DNA from: Lachancea dasiensis
Taxonomy: Eukaryota > Ascomycota > Saccharomycetes > Saccharomycetales > Saccharomycetaceae
Length of the DNA stretch: 64,000 nucleotides
NCBI GenBank assembly: GCA_900074725.1
Contig: LT598459.1
Span: forward strand, 72,467-136,466
Direction of reading: 5' to 3'
Made by a program: the position numbers and the translations under genes. Each line of letters opens with the position of its first letter. Position 1 is the first letter of the stretch. This document shows, in pieces, positions 31,794 to 41,373 of this stretch. Below the pieces are notes generated by a model. The model saw only the letters and a program-made list of their open reading frames with translations, made no database searches and had not been told where the DNA came from.

Positions 31794-32872
31794 CGGATAA
31801 TGGTTCTAAAAAGGCACATCGCCGATATTCCAGCAATGGCAGCAGTAACGTCGGAAGCAGCATAGAGATTGAAGGCACGGAAACGTCCGTGTTTTGGAAG
31901 TTCGTGGATTGGATTGTGACTCTTGACACATCCAGTCCTACAACTGAAAACTATAGCACTATACCGCAGATCAGTAACTATGTGTTTTTCTTGGGTGGGC
32001 GCCTGAGGACAGTTTCCGGTACTAAGGCTCTTTCCGTGGTTGTTTTCGCGATCATCGTGGTGCCTATGGTCCTATTTTCCATCTTCGAAGTGCACAAGGT
32101 ATGGACGTTTGGCCATGGCCATGGAGCGCTCATCGTGTTGTTCTATTACACCTGGGCCATCTGTTTTGCCTCGTTACTCAAATGCGCGACCTCGGATCCT
32201 GGAGTTCTGCCGCGCAACGTGCATGTTCCCTTGGCGCACAATGATTTCGAGATTCCGCAAGAATACTATAACATCATCACACTGCCCGGTACGGCCCACA
32301 ACAAACGCCCGGTCGAAGTCAAATACTGCACTACATGTAGGATTTGGCGCCCTCCCAGAGCCTCGCACTGCTCTACATGTGAGGCTTGTATCATAACTCA
32401 TGATCACCACTGCGTATGGATCAACAACTGTGTCGGTCAGCGCAATTATCGCTATTTTCTGACATTTTTGAGCAGTGGTGTTATCTCAAGTGTGCTTTGC
32501 ATTGCAGTTTGTGCGCTTCATTTGTCCCGGGTTTCTAGGACGCGTGATGCTGTTCCAGCGGTATTTTTAATAGTGTATTGCGTACTTGCGGTTTGTTATC
32601 CTCTGCTTTTACTAATTTTTCACTTTTTCGTGACGTCTACCCAACAAACCACACGAGAGTACTTGAGAAACATAAGGTCTAGGAGAGAATTTCTTCGCGG
32701 ATTCAAGTCTCCTCCTACCAACTCTTTTGACACCGCTAGCCGCACCCGGAACATGTACACCCTAATGTGCCAAAGGAGAGGATTCAGCTTAGTGAGTGCG
32801 AGGGGTAAGCACGTACCTGGGGACTGGCGATTTTTGAAACTACCCCATCCACATAATTTTGAGAAAGTTTAG
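31790..32872 (+). CDS. ERF2: DHHC palmitoyltransferase catalytic subunit (Ras)
   Basis: Erf2, with Erf4, palmitoylates Ras proteins at the ER. The 360-residue product (yeast 359) has two N-terminal membrane segments (about 81-99 and 112-130). The cysteine-rich domain runs from KYCTTC (178) with the catalytic DHHC at 205-208, followed by VWINNCVGQRNYRYF. Two more membrane segments follow (about 220-240 and 258-282), then the TTxE motif (TTREYLR). The N-terminal tail is polar and Ser-rich. The gene follows CDD1 in the YLR track, with SND1 from the other track between them. Confidence 0.95.
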   Translation: MTDNGSKKAHRRYSSNGSSNVGSSIEIEGTETSVFWKFVDWIVTLDTSSPTTENYSTIPQISNYVFFLGGRLRTVSGTKALSVVVFAIIVVPMVLFSIFEVHKVWTFGHGHGALIVLFYYTWAICFASLLKCATSDPGVLPRNVHVPLAHNDFEIPQEYYNIITLPGTAHNKRPVEVKYCTTCRIWRPPRASHCSTCEACIITHDHHCVWINNCVGQRNYRYFLTFLSSGVISSVLCIAVCALHLSRVSRTRDAVPAVFLIVYCVLAVCYPLLLLIFHFFVTSTQQTTREYLRNIRSRREFLRGFKSPPTNSFDTASRTRNMYTLMCQRRGFSLVSARGKHVPGDWRFLKLPHPHNFEKV

Positions 32873-33030
32873 AGGCTTGTAATAAATGATTGGAGAACCC
32901 TAGACTAGTTTAATTGGGAACCTGCTTACATGTGTATTTTGGATTTTACTGACGCTAGAAATTCCTTTTTTTCTTACAGTATCTTGGATAAAAATGATCC
33001 AAATACAAGACCTTCACTGATAACAACAAA

Positions 33031-33060
33031 CTTGTGCGAAGACTTTAAGCATTGCACAAG
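33031..33060 (+). other. Stem-loop in the UPS2 leader or promoter
   Basis: CTTGTGC at 33031-33037 and GCACAAG at 33054-33060 form a perfect 7-bp inverted repeat with a 16-nt loop, 41 bp before the UPS2 ATG. Directly after it, CAAG-N8-CTTG surrounds TTCGAA. A tRNA was considered and rejected. Confidence 0.3.
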
Positions 33061-33101
33061 CAAGGTTCGAATCTTGGTTAACAGAGCCTGATAAACAAGC
33101 C

Positions 33102-33791
33102 ATGAGATTGTTTCAAAATACACAGGAGTTCCCTTATTCGTGGGAACAGGTTACTGCTGCTAATTGGCGTAAATACCCGAATGAGGTTTCTACACATGTT
33201 GTTGCCGTTGATGTGCTGAGAAGAGAGCTAGACGAGAGTCGTACAAAACTCACGAGTGAACGGCTAATAACGTGCAAACAGTCGGTGCCCAAGTGGTTGA
33301 CCATGTTGATCGGCAGCTCCAATGTGAGCTATATACGGGAAATTTCCGTGGTGGATTTGAGTACGAAGACACTGACACTGAAAAGCTGCAATTTGACGTT
33401 TTCCCATTTGCTAAAAGTCTACGAAACAGTGCAGTACACGCCGGACCAGTTCGATGCTAACAAAACCCTTTTTCGCCAAGAGGCGCAAATAACGGCTTAC
33501 GCCACTATCAACACGCTTTGCAATAAGATAGAAGAATGGTCAGTCAAGCGATTCGGAGAGAATGCATCCAAGGGCCGCGAGGGCTTTGATTCCGTATTGC
33601 AGCTTCTTAGCAAAAATTGGGGCGAGCGAGAAAAATTGGTGGATGAGCTTAGTCACAAAGTGGCTGATACCGTTGATGAAATCTGCAGCAGTACAGACTC
33701 TCTACTAAAAGAAACAGAGCTCAAGTCTACATCTTTGATTTCGCGCTACAGTAGGGAGATTCAAAGGGCCTTTAATTTAAATAAAAACTGA
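33102..33791 (+). CDS. UPS2: PRELI-family mitochondrial intermembrane-space lipid transfer protein
   Basis: Ups2 with Mdm35 carries phosphatidylserine between the mitochondrial membranes and so controls phosphatidylethanolamine made there. The 229-residue product aligns end to end with yeast Ups2 (230 residues). The start MRLFQNTQEFPYSWEQVTAAN is followed by WRKYPNEVSTHVVAVDVLRRE and VPKWLTMLIGSSN, typical of the PRELI/MSF1 domain. The C-terminal helix is amphipathic. UPS2 (YLR168C) and UPS3 (YDR185C) are a duplicate pair in S. cerevisiae; this gene stands where both tracks meet and is their unduplicated counterpart. Confidence 0.94.
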   Translation: MRLFQNTQEFPYSWEQVTAANWRKYPNEVSTHVVAVDVLRRELDESRTKLTSERLITCKQSVPKWLTMLIGSSNVSYIREISVVDLSTKTLTLKSCNLTFSHLLKVYETVQYTPDQFDANKTLFRQEAQITAYATINTLCNKIEEWSVKRFGENASKGREGFDSVLQLLSKNWGEREKLVDELSHKVADTVDEICSSTDSLLKETELKSTSLISRYSREIQRAFNLNKN

Positions 33792-34159
33792 GCGTGTCGG
33801 GAAATTCGCCCAGGATCAACCTGCTAAGCCGACCAACCATGTGCCATAGGCACATACCTCGCATCTATCCCCCTTCAGGCTAAATTCTATCTGCATTTGT
33901 TTTCGCAGTTCTCGCGACGTCTGTGAAAACACCGGTTTCTGCATATACTCTTTTCTATCTACATACATTGAAAAATCACCTATACACATGAACTCGACCT
34001 GTCAATTCACCGGTCTTGTAGCTAGAAAGTAAAACGGGCTTTTAGTTAGCCGTCACTTGGCAATTAATCGCTTGTCAATTAACTCTTCGTTATGGCGGAT
34101 CATTGCCCGAGCAGTGTCTAATGAAAAATTTTGGACGAAAATCAAAGAGATGAGATGCG
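33792..34159. other. Intergenic UPS2-ATC1
   Basis: This 368-bp stretch contains the UPS2 3' region and an RRPE element followed by a PAC element at its right end (separate entry). Nothing else is recognised. Confidence 0.5.
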
Positions 34160-34166
34160 ATGAGCT
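34122..34166 (+). promoter_or_regulatory. RRPE plus PAC element pair at ATC1
   Basis: TGAAAAATTTT (RRPE, Stb3-type) at 34122-34132 is followed 24 bp later by GCGATGAGCT (full PAC consensus) at 34157-34166. This order and close spacing are typical of ribosome-biogenesis promoters. The PAC element contains the first ATG of the ATC1 frame (34160), so transcription may start downstream of that ATG. Confidence 0.6.
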
Positions 34167-35113
34167 GGAGGTTGAAAGTGCATGCACCAAGAAAGGAGAT
34201 TCAGGCCGGCTTCAATCTCATGGTTGGTAACGATATAGACTCTAGAAGTCATGTGGAAGCTGCATACAATGGTTTTGAGCAATTGATGAAGCTTGAATCG
34301 AACGTTAGCCAGGACGACTTGGAGCTAACGCTACACTCGCTATTAACCCAAGGAGATGGCCAGAATGACACTTCAGATCCTCTGCATAGTGCGATAGAGA
34401 AAGCAATTTCAGAAATGGAGCTACCGGAAGTGATCGTTTCGCCAGAAGAATGGAGTCCCACGGAAGACGAGAGTGACGGGAAAGGTGAAGACACGACACA
34501 CGGCATTGGGGCTGCCGCATCGTTACACCTAACTGTGGACAACATCCTAGCAGACCACTTACTACAGGGCTTAGGTACCAGGGATAGTCAGAAGAGAAGC
34601 CATGAGGAGATACTCGAGAACCAGGCTAAAGATAGAGCTCATCTCGACAATATTCCGGCGGATGAGCAAACTGGAAGTAAATCTACCGCCTATGAGACCT
34701 TATCACCAGCTAGTTTGTCGCCAATATCAGATTCGGAAACTCTACAGTACAAACACAGGAAACAGCACTCGGCTGGTTTCAAGAAACCAGCCCTCACTGC
34801 TACGAGTAACGCTACAACTCTGACTCAGAGAATTCATAGTCCTGTGGAACCACCTGCTAAGCTCACAAATGAGTTCACAATGGCACAGGTGGCCGATGTC
34901 AAAAAAAGGATCATCAGCACACATAAACTCTTGCTTAATTTCAATTTCTTGAAGGATGGGTATGCTCGGACTACCGTGGAGCTAAAGAAAGCCCTGCTGA
35001 GATTGAAACAAAGCGAAATTCATAGAGCCCAATTGCTTCAGGAAAATGAGCAGCTCAAGAGACTAGTCATAGAACAGAACGAAAAATTGAAAGCCCAAAA
35101 TATTGCCGGATAA
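34160..35113 (+). CDS. ATC1: Atc1/Lic4-type nuclear protein
   Basis: In S. cerevisiae Atc1 (Lic4) is a nuclear protein linked to cation stress, bud-site choice and Aip3 binding; its biochemical role is unclear. The frame gives 317 residues from 34160. The second in-frame ATG at 34220 would give 297, closer to the yeast length of about 294, and avoids a start inside a PAC element. The middle is acidic and Ser-rich. The C-terminal quarter (from about residue 235) is a predicted long helix or coiled coil ([13 protein letters not shown] through [19 protein letters not shown]). I recognise no catalytic motif; the name rests on position between UPS2/3 and PLP1. Confidence 0.72.
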   Translation: MSWRLKVHAPRKEIQAGFNLMVGNDIDSRSHVEAAYNGFEQLMKLESNVSQDDLELTLHSLLTQGDGQNDTSDPLHSAIEKAISEMELPEVIVSPEEWSPTEDESDGKGEDTTHGIGAAASLHLTVDNILADHLLQGLGTRDSQKRSHEEILENQAKDRAHLDNIPADEQTGSKSTAYETLSPASLSPISDSETLQYKHRKQHSAGFKKPALTATSNATTLTQRIHSPVEPPAKLTNEFTMAQVADVKKRIISTHKLLLNFNFLKDGYARTTVELKKALLRLKQSEIHRAQLLQENEQLKRLVIEQNEKLKAQNIAG

Positions 35114-35475
35114 GCTCGGGGCGCAAGCCAAGAAAACTATAAATGTGTTTGTCCCGGGTCCATTGCATGTGGTACAGCATCTGTTCGCACAATATAAATA
35201 TTATTAGCATTACCTTGTAAAGTAAAATCATTTTGAGGAACCCGCACACTCTTGCTGCGGCATACAACCAATTATTAATGCCTGAGCATACCAAGCATTT
35301 ACCATCATTGTGCAAGAACAAGCTGTACTCGGTATTCGGACGATTGCGGAGAACGCACACTTTGGCAAGTAACTACAAATCGCACCCACTGCGGCCCTCG
35401 GGCCACAGACACCTGACGCTTCAGTGTCAAAATGCTCATTAAACTATACAAACCCTAGTGGGATCTATACACTGC
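35114..35475. other. Convergent intergenic ATC1-RPS31
   Basis: This 362-bp stretch holds only the 3' ends of two convergent genes. AT-rich segments such as 35191-35215 could serve in 3'-end formation. No gene was seen. Confidence 0.5.
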
Positions 35476-36469
<994 letters not shown>

Positions 36470-37123
36470 CTACACATCGAGGTCCGAGTCATCGCTGCCG
36501 TCGCGACCGCCCGCTGACGGCCTCCATGGAGTGGATTTCTTTGCCAGCACGCCAGCTTCGTAAAACACATTTTCTAACGCGGCGATGTCAAAATCGTCCG
36601 GCTGGTTTCCCAGTCTGGAAAACCCAACAACCCGGGTTCGCTCCACCCCGTTCTTGTACGCGACGACAAACGGCAGCACTTTGATCTGTAACTTGGCGAC
36701 TAAGAACGGGCATTTGTCCACACTGGCTCTGAGAAACCGCGTCATCAAATGCCTTTGCGCCAGTTGTGATAGTTTGGCGTCCATGGTTTGGCATTTGCGG
36801 AAGTCGTCCAGCCCGAAATGGATTACAACTTGATCGGTTTTCGTTGTGAGTCGGATCACCTCGCGTTCCTCTTCCACTATTGTCAGCAGGCCATAGTTTT
36901 CCGTTCGTACATTTTCCTTCACTTTTCGCATATCGTCCGCTATCTGCTGTAGACGTTCTTCCCGGTAGTTGTGCATAAACTCGTCGTCATCTTCCAGGTG
37001 CTCTAAAATCTCATCCAAAGAAGCGTCACTTTTCCTTCGAGTGCCATCGTTTGTATTATTTTCGGTCCCGGCTTCATTAGCATCATCCAGTAGACGCCGT
37101 TCGTATTGCTGGAGCTTATTCAT
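36470..37123 (-). CDS. PLP1: Phosducin-like protein 1, CCT cofactor
   Basis: Plp1 works with the chaperonin CCT in folding tubulin and possibly G-beta. The 217-residue product (yeast 230) has an N-terminal helical region (MNKLQQYERRLLDDANEAG) and an acidic segment. A thioredoxin-like domain follows, marked by VVIHFGLDDFRKCQTMDAKL and CPFLVAKLQIKVLPFVVAYKNG. The redox CxxC is absent, as usual in phosducins. The acidic tail ends DGSDDSDLDV. It is divergent from SEC10, 176 bp between starts. Confidence 0.92.
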   Translation of the reverse strand: MNKLQQYERRLLDDANEAGTENNTNDGTRRKSDASLDEILEHLEDDDEFMHNYREERLQQIADDMRKVKENVRTENYGLLTIVEEEREVIRLTTKTDQVVIHFGLDDFRKCQTMDAKLSQLAQRHLMTRFLRASVDKCPFLVAKLQIKVLPFVVAYKNGVERTRVVGFSRLGNQPDDFDIAALENVFYEAGVLAKKSTPWRPSAGGRDGSDDSDLDV

Positions 37124-37203
37124 GGACCCAGATCAGCCTTTATGACTATTGATTTATCGTTTATCTTTTAGATCATTGTTTACATCGGAAGTTTAATCTT
37201 ATA

Positions 37204-37233
37204 ATGGTTGTCATTTCTAACTCGCTCGCATAA
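37204..37233 (+). other. Short upstream ORF before SEC10
   Basis: ATG at 37204 opens 9 codons ending at TAA 37231-37233, 66 bp before the SEC10 start. It may lie outside the transcript. Confidence 0.2.
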
Positions 37234-37299
37234 TAAGGCACACGTTGGACTGAACCGTTTGTGAACAATTGGGCTGTGGACTTGTCCCTTTCAGCATAT

Positions 37300-39747
37300 A
37301 TGAACTCTCTATATGAACTGGACTCTAAGTGGAGAGACTTGCTGAAGTTGAACAACTTTCTGGGTGGTTTAACGGTTCACGAATTTGTTCAGGAGATCAG
37401 CAATGAAAACTCACTAAGGGATAGAGCTGCAAATACTGGAGCTTGGGAACATTTGGATCCGAAACCATACATAAGAACTTTTGAGTCGACCGTCAAAGAG
37501 TTACAGAAACTAAAGACCGAGGCAAGCGACAAAGAGGGCCATTTGGAGCAGGAAGTCGCGAAATTTGAGTTGCTGCATGCGCAACGGGTGCTCCAACTTA
37601 GAGACAATTTGAAGAGTATTGTGAGGGATAGTGATGCGTTGGACTCAAAGCTCACTAACGTCACCCAAGTGGTAGCGCCGTTGGGGGAAAAATTGGAAAA
37701 GTCCATTAAACAGAAAAACATGTACATCAAGTCCGTGGAGCTAATATCACATTACTCGGAGTTTCACACAAAAGGCTTCTCTCACGAGCTTGAACTGTTG
37801 AAGGGCTCTAGGGCTTGGAAGTCCAGAGCCAGAGCTGCGATCCTAGCTAAAAATCTGTTAATTCTCGCCAAGAAAATAGAAACCAAATCGTTACCCACCA
37901 CAGTAGCGACCACAACTGCTATAGAGAAGTATGCCGAAGACATGGAGAACCAGTTTCTAGTGGAATTTAATTCTGCATACCGTGACAGTGATTTCGAGCA
38001 ATTGACCGAAATTGCGATCATTCTCAATCGCTACAATAACGGATTAAATGTGATACAGAGCTTCATAAATCAGCACGCATATTTTGCAGATCTGGTCGGA
38101 GATGAGGATGATTTTATGTTCGATGAAGCCTTCAAAAGCAAAATCTCCGACATTGATTATCATTCTATTTGCTATGAAAAGACAATTATTCAAAACCTCG
38201 ATGAAATAGAGACTGTGATCAAAGAGGAGTCGAAGGTTGTTAAGCAAGTATTTGAAAAGCAATGTGCCTATGTCATGCAACTGTTTGTGCAAAGGATTTT
38301 CACTCAAAAGATCCAACCTAGTATCGAGATGTTACTAAATGCCTCGTTATCCCTTTCCGATCTAGCGTTCGTGAGAATGTTATATGCACTGTTTGCACTT
38401 GTGGGTCAATTTGTTAAAGACTTATCTGAATACTTTCATTTTCAAGATATGGATTCAAAAGGTGAAATCGCTTCCTCACTTGAGCGTTGCTTCGGAGACG
38501 CCTTTTCCAAGATGATCTATGATAGAACCAAGTATTTTGAGCTCGAGAAAAGGAGCTTGGAGCACGCGCTGGTTTTGAAGACCTCAAATTTTTGTTTAAA
38601 ACACGACAAACAAATTTATGCTAGAGCCCTGAATGCGAAGCTAGTTAATGGGGCCTCATTCACACATGATTTAGATCTACAGGAACTATCCTCGACATCA
38701 AGCGGAAAGCTTTCGCAGATAAACCATTTTTTGAAGAGTCAGCTAGAAAAGGAAAAAAAGAGGCTGATGACGCCCGAATTAACTGGCAGCACAACTGACG
38801 GAAAGCCTGAAGGGCTCTTAAGTAATAGCATTGACCCTAGCTTTTCGGTACAAGGAATTGATGGCATGCTGAAATGTGCAATTGAATCGATTGCTCGCAT
38901 CATGGAGTTAGTTCCCAGTAAAGCTAATGAATTCACTTACGAGATTGTCGAAACTGTACTTATTGGGACCATTGGGTCCTATGTAGAAGCTGGTTTGGAA
39001 GTTGCCTATTCAGAAATGTTAGAGCAAGACTTAACGAGAAATTCAGAAGTTCAGCTATTTTATCTCGACTACGTTGCTAAATCGACCGAAATCCTGAGCC
39101 TCATATCTGCTTCTATAAAAACAGTTGTTCTTCCATTATTCGTCAATTCTCCAGACACCAAAAAAGCTATCATATCAATTACTAATAATTACATCAGACG
39201 GTGCGAGCTGCTAATGAACATTGTGGTGGACGAAACCATAATCGCATTTACTCAGCGATTCGTAACCTCCCTGTCAAAACAGAAAAAGAAAGATTTTCTC
39301 TCTTCGTCGCAAGACATTCTGGATAATGACACTCTTCCTGCAGCAGAGATAATTAGGGATCTCAATTCTCTGTACCCACAAGTGAGCTCCTATCTCAAGT
39401 CCGAAAACCTTAAATCATTTTTACAACAGATTGGAGGAAATCTGTGCCTATATCTTTTTGACCATTACAAAAAGTTCCAGGTTAGTTCTGTTGGAGGCAT
39501 TATTGTAACAAAAGATATAATAGGTATCCAAACAGCAATTGAAGAGTGGTCTGTTGACCCACTTTTGGATGATTTCGCGACTTTGCGGGAGCTCGCAAAT
39601 CTATTCACAGTTCAACCAGAAGAACTGAACTCTTTGACCAGTGAGGGACACTTGGCAACGGTTGATCGAAATCTCATTTCCGCCTACGTATCGAGAAGGG
39701 CTGATTTTAATCAGACCAGTTTTGTTAGCAAGATTGGGTTGTCTTGA
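37300..39747 (+). CDS. SEC10: Exocyst complex subunit Sec10
   Basis: Sec10 is a rod-shaped subunit of the exocyst, which tethers secretory vesicles to the plasma membrane. The ATG at 37300 gives MNSLYELDSKWRDLL, matching the yeast start; the frame extends upstream to a GTG without conservation. The 815-residue product (yeast 871) keeps DPKPYIRTFESTVKEL, LTNVTQVVAPLGEKLE, SFINQHAYF and the C-terminal ATLRELANLFTVQPEEL. The N-terminal quarter is coiled coil. Its stop overlaps the 3' end of CDC1 on the opposite strand by 23 bp. The gene is from the YLR track (YLR166C). Confidence 0.95.
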   Translation: MNSLYELDSKWRDLLKLNNFLGGLTVHEFVQEISNENSLRDRAANTGAWEHLDPKPYIRTFESTVKELQKLKTEASDKEGHLEQEVAKFELLHAQRVLQLRDNLKSIVRDSDALDSKLTNVTQVVAPLGEKLEKSIKQKNMYIKSVELISHYSEFHTKGFSHELELLKGSRAWKSRARAAILAKNLLILAKKIETKSLPTTVATTTAIEKYAEDMENQFLVEFNSAYRDSDFEQLTEIAIILNRYNNGLNVIQSFINQHAYFADLVGDEDDFMFDEAFKSKISDIDYHSICYEKTIIQNLDEIETVIKEESKVVKQVFEKQCAYVMQLFVQRIFTQKIQPSIEMLLNASLSLSDLAFVRMLYALFALVGQFVKDLSEYFHFQDMDSKGEIASSLERCFGDAFSKMIYDRTKYFELEKRSLEHALVLKTSNFCLKHDKQIYARALNAKLVNGASFTHDLDLQELSSTSSGKLSQINHFLKSQLEKEKKRLMTPELTGSTTDGKPEGLLSNSIDPSFSVQGIDGMLKCAIESIARIMELVPSKANEFTYEIVETVLIGTIGSYVEAGLEVAYSEMLEQDLTRNSEVQLFYLDYVAKSTEILSLISASIKTVVLPLFVNSPDTKKAIISITNNYIRRCELLMNIVVDETIIAFTQRFVTSLSKQKKKDFLSSSQDILDNDTLPAAEIIRDLNSLYPQVSSYLKSENLKSFLQQIGGNLCLYLFDHYKKFQVSSVGGIIVTKDIIGIQTAIEEWSVDPLLDDFATLRELANLFTVQPEELNSLTSEGHLATVDRNLISAYVSRRADFNQTSFVSKIGLS

Positions 39748-41194
39748 TTTCAGCTTTTCTTATAGTACATCGCGAAGACCAAAAAATCATGAAAGTCATA
39801 ACAGTGACATTCATAACGAACCTTCTGATTTTTCTGTTTCCATTGACCGCCAATAGGTCGTCAACGTCTTCTTGGGTTGCTTTAAGGCCGTGCTTCTTGG
39901 TCGCAATTGGCAGTACATGGGTAAATTCTCGAGATCCCCTCAGCATGGCTGACTCCAAAACCTTGTTAAAAGATTTTGGAAGAAATATGATCCAAAATAG
40001 AAAAAGTATGGTGCTCACGTATGTGTACACATACATTCGTAGAGCCTTGTAAGGGTCCGGTAGGTAGCATATGTTTGTATGGTACGTGTCTTTCGAAGTT
40101 GACAGTAGATCGGGATTGTATAGTGATAGTAACTGTATTGCTGGCCTAGAAATTCCCATATTCATCGCGCACGATTTAACTGTAATTTCATCAGCTCTGG
40201 TTGAGCCTCTATCAGACAAGTAAGTGTGCTCAATATGACAGTAATCATGATCATCCCCTGAGAGGACCAAGGAAGGTTCGATCTTTTGCAGCACCTCCTG
40301 ACTCAAACCCCAGTCAATAACAGTTTGGTACTGTTCGCCTTTAGCCATCGGAAATGGTTTCTGAGATTCTCTCTTTGCACCACAAAGTTGCTTGTTGGGG
40401 TCGCGCCACAAAGGAACATGTGTCATCAAAACCCTGGGTGTAGACCTTGGACTTTCATCAAAACGGTCGAGAAACTCACGCGGAACAGCAGAAATGGCCT
40501 CGTTTTGCGAGTCTGACAGGGAAATTGTGTCTAACAGCACGATTGTATGGTTACCTACATCCCATTTTGAGGAAGGGTCGCCAAAATAGGTACTGAATCG
40601 TGCCCAGCTCTCCGGAATAACGGTATCACCAAACCCAATATCGTGGTTTCCTGGTAATGACATCACCGTTAAGCGGTTGGGCTTCTTGGGGAAAATCTGA
40701 TTGAAGCGTTTGTACTCTTGCATCCAATCCGAGTCATTCCACCGTCTCCCCCCATCGAAGAGATCTCCCAGAAAAAATGTGGAATGTGGATCGAGTATGT
40801 GATGCATATACTTCCAATTGCGAGCATGGTAGTTGTCTACCACTTGTTGAGTAAAATAGTTGGCTATCCATGGTCTTCCCGGGTATGAGTGAGCGTCCAT
40901 AATCTGAGGGTCTGCCAGCACTGCCATATGATGAGGAGTGGCCGTTTCTGGCCATTCTTCCCAATTCGACCATTGGCATCGTTTCATCGCCCTTTTCACT
41001 ACCGAAACTTCGTAGTACTGAATGAGGCACACCCACAGACAAAGCCATGCAATCAGATAGCGCCAGTGGACTTGTTGCCGTATTGACCCATGCTTCCCCT
41101 GTGAGCCTAATCTTGGTCTAAAAAACTCGCTTTTTTTTAACCCTGGGTCGACAGTGTTGTGGCAATCGTCAACTTCTCGTCTTCGGAATGACAT
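39725..41194 (-). CDS. CDC1: ER mannose-ethanolamine phosphate phosphodiesterase (GPI anchor remodelling)
   Basis: Cdc1 removes ethanolamine phosphate from the first mannose of GPI anchors in the ER and needs manganese. The 489-residue product (yeast 491) has an N-terminal membrane segment (about 45-63). The metallophosphoesterase domain carries ADPQIMD, GDLFDGGR, GNHDIGFGD, MTHVPLWRD and SGDDHDYCH. Two hydrophobic segments near the C terminus (about 390-410 and 465-485) suggest further membrane passes. It is divergent from SAS4 and its 3' end overlaps SEC10 by 23 bp. Confidence 0.94.
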   Translation of the reverse strand: MSFRRREVDDCHNTVDPGLKKSEFFRPRLGSQGKHGSIRQQVHWRYLIAWLCLWVCLIQYYEVSVVKRAMKRCQWSNWEEWPETATPHHMAVLADPQIMDAHSYPGRPWIANYFTQQVVDNYHARNWKYMHHILDPHSTFFLGDLFDGGRRWNDSDWMQEYKRFNQIFPKKPNRLTVMSLPGNHDIGFGDTVIPESWARFSTYFGDPSSKWDVGNHTIVLLDTISLSDSQNEAISAVPREFLDRFDESPRSTPRVLMTHVPLWRDPNKQLCGAKRESQKPFPMAKGEQYQTVIDWGLSQEVLQKIEPSLVLSGDDHDYCHIEHTYLSDRGSTRADEITVKSCAMNMGISRPAIQLLSLYNPDLLSTSKDTYHTNICYLPDPYKALRMYVYTYVSTILFLFWIIFLPKSFNKVLESAMLRGSREFTHVLPIATKKHGLKATQEDVDDLLAVNGNRKIRRFVMNVTVMTFMIFWSSRCTIRKAEIKTTQSC

Positions 41195-41352
41195 TTGAGC
41201 CCTAGGTAAGGTTCCTTAGACTTACTCTATTTGTTACGGTTGTGAAGTCTGGGGGAAACGATTAGTGTTTTCCTATTGATTAATGAAAACATGAAGATAA
41301 AGAAATTGGCCCACAATCAAAACCGCGAAAGAACCCAATTCGTGGACCCTTG

Positions 41353-41373
41353 ATGGAGGCAATTAATCGATGA
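41353..41373 (+). other. Upstream ORF overlapping the SAS4 start (ATGA)
   Basis: ATG at 41353 opens 6 codons and stops at TGA 41371-41373, overlapping the SAS4 start codon (41370-41372) as ATGA. This is the same geometry as at ERF2. Confidence 0.3.

Noticed and set aside
33017-33085. Possible tRNA gene with CTGATAA/TTAACAG acceptor and GTTCGAATC B box
   Set aside because: The acceptor and T arm each have a mismatch, there is no A box or D arm, and the spacing is short. The region is better described as small hairpins.
37261-37299. Upstream extension of SEC10
   Set aside because: It begins with GTG and is not conserved; MNSLYELD at 37300 matches the yeast start.
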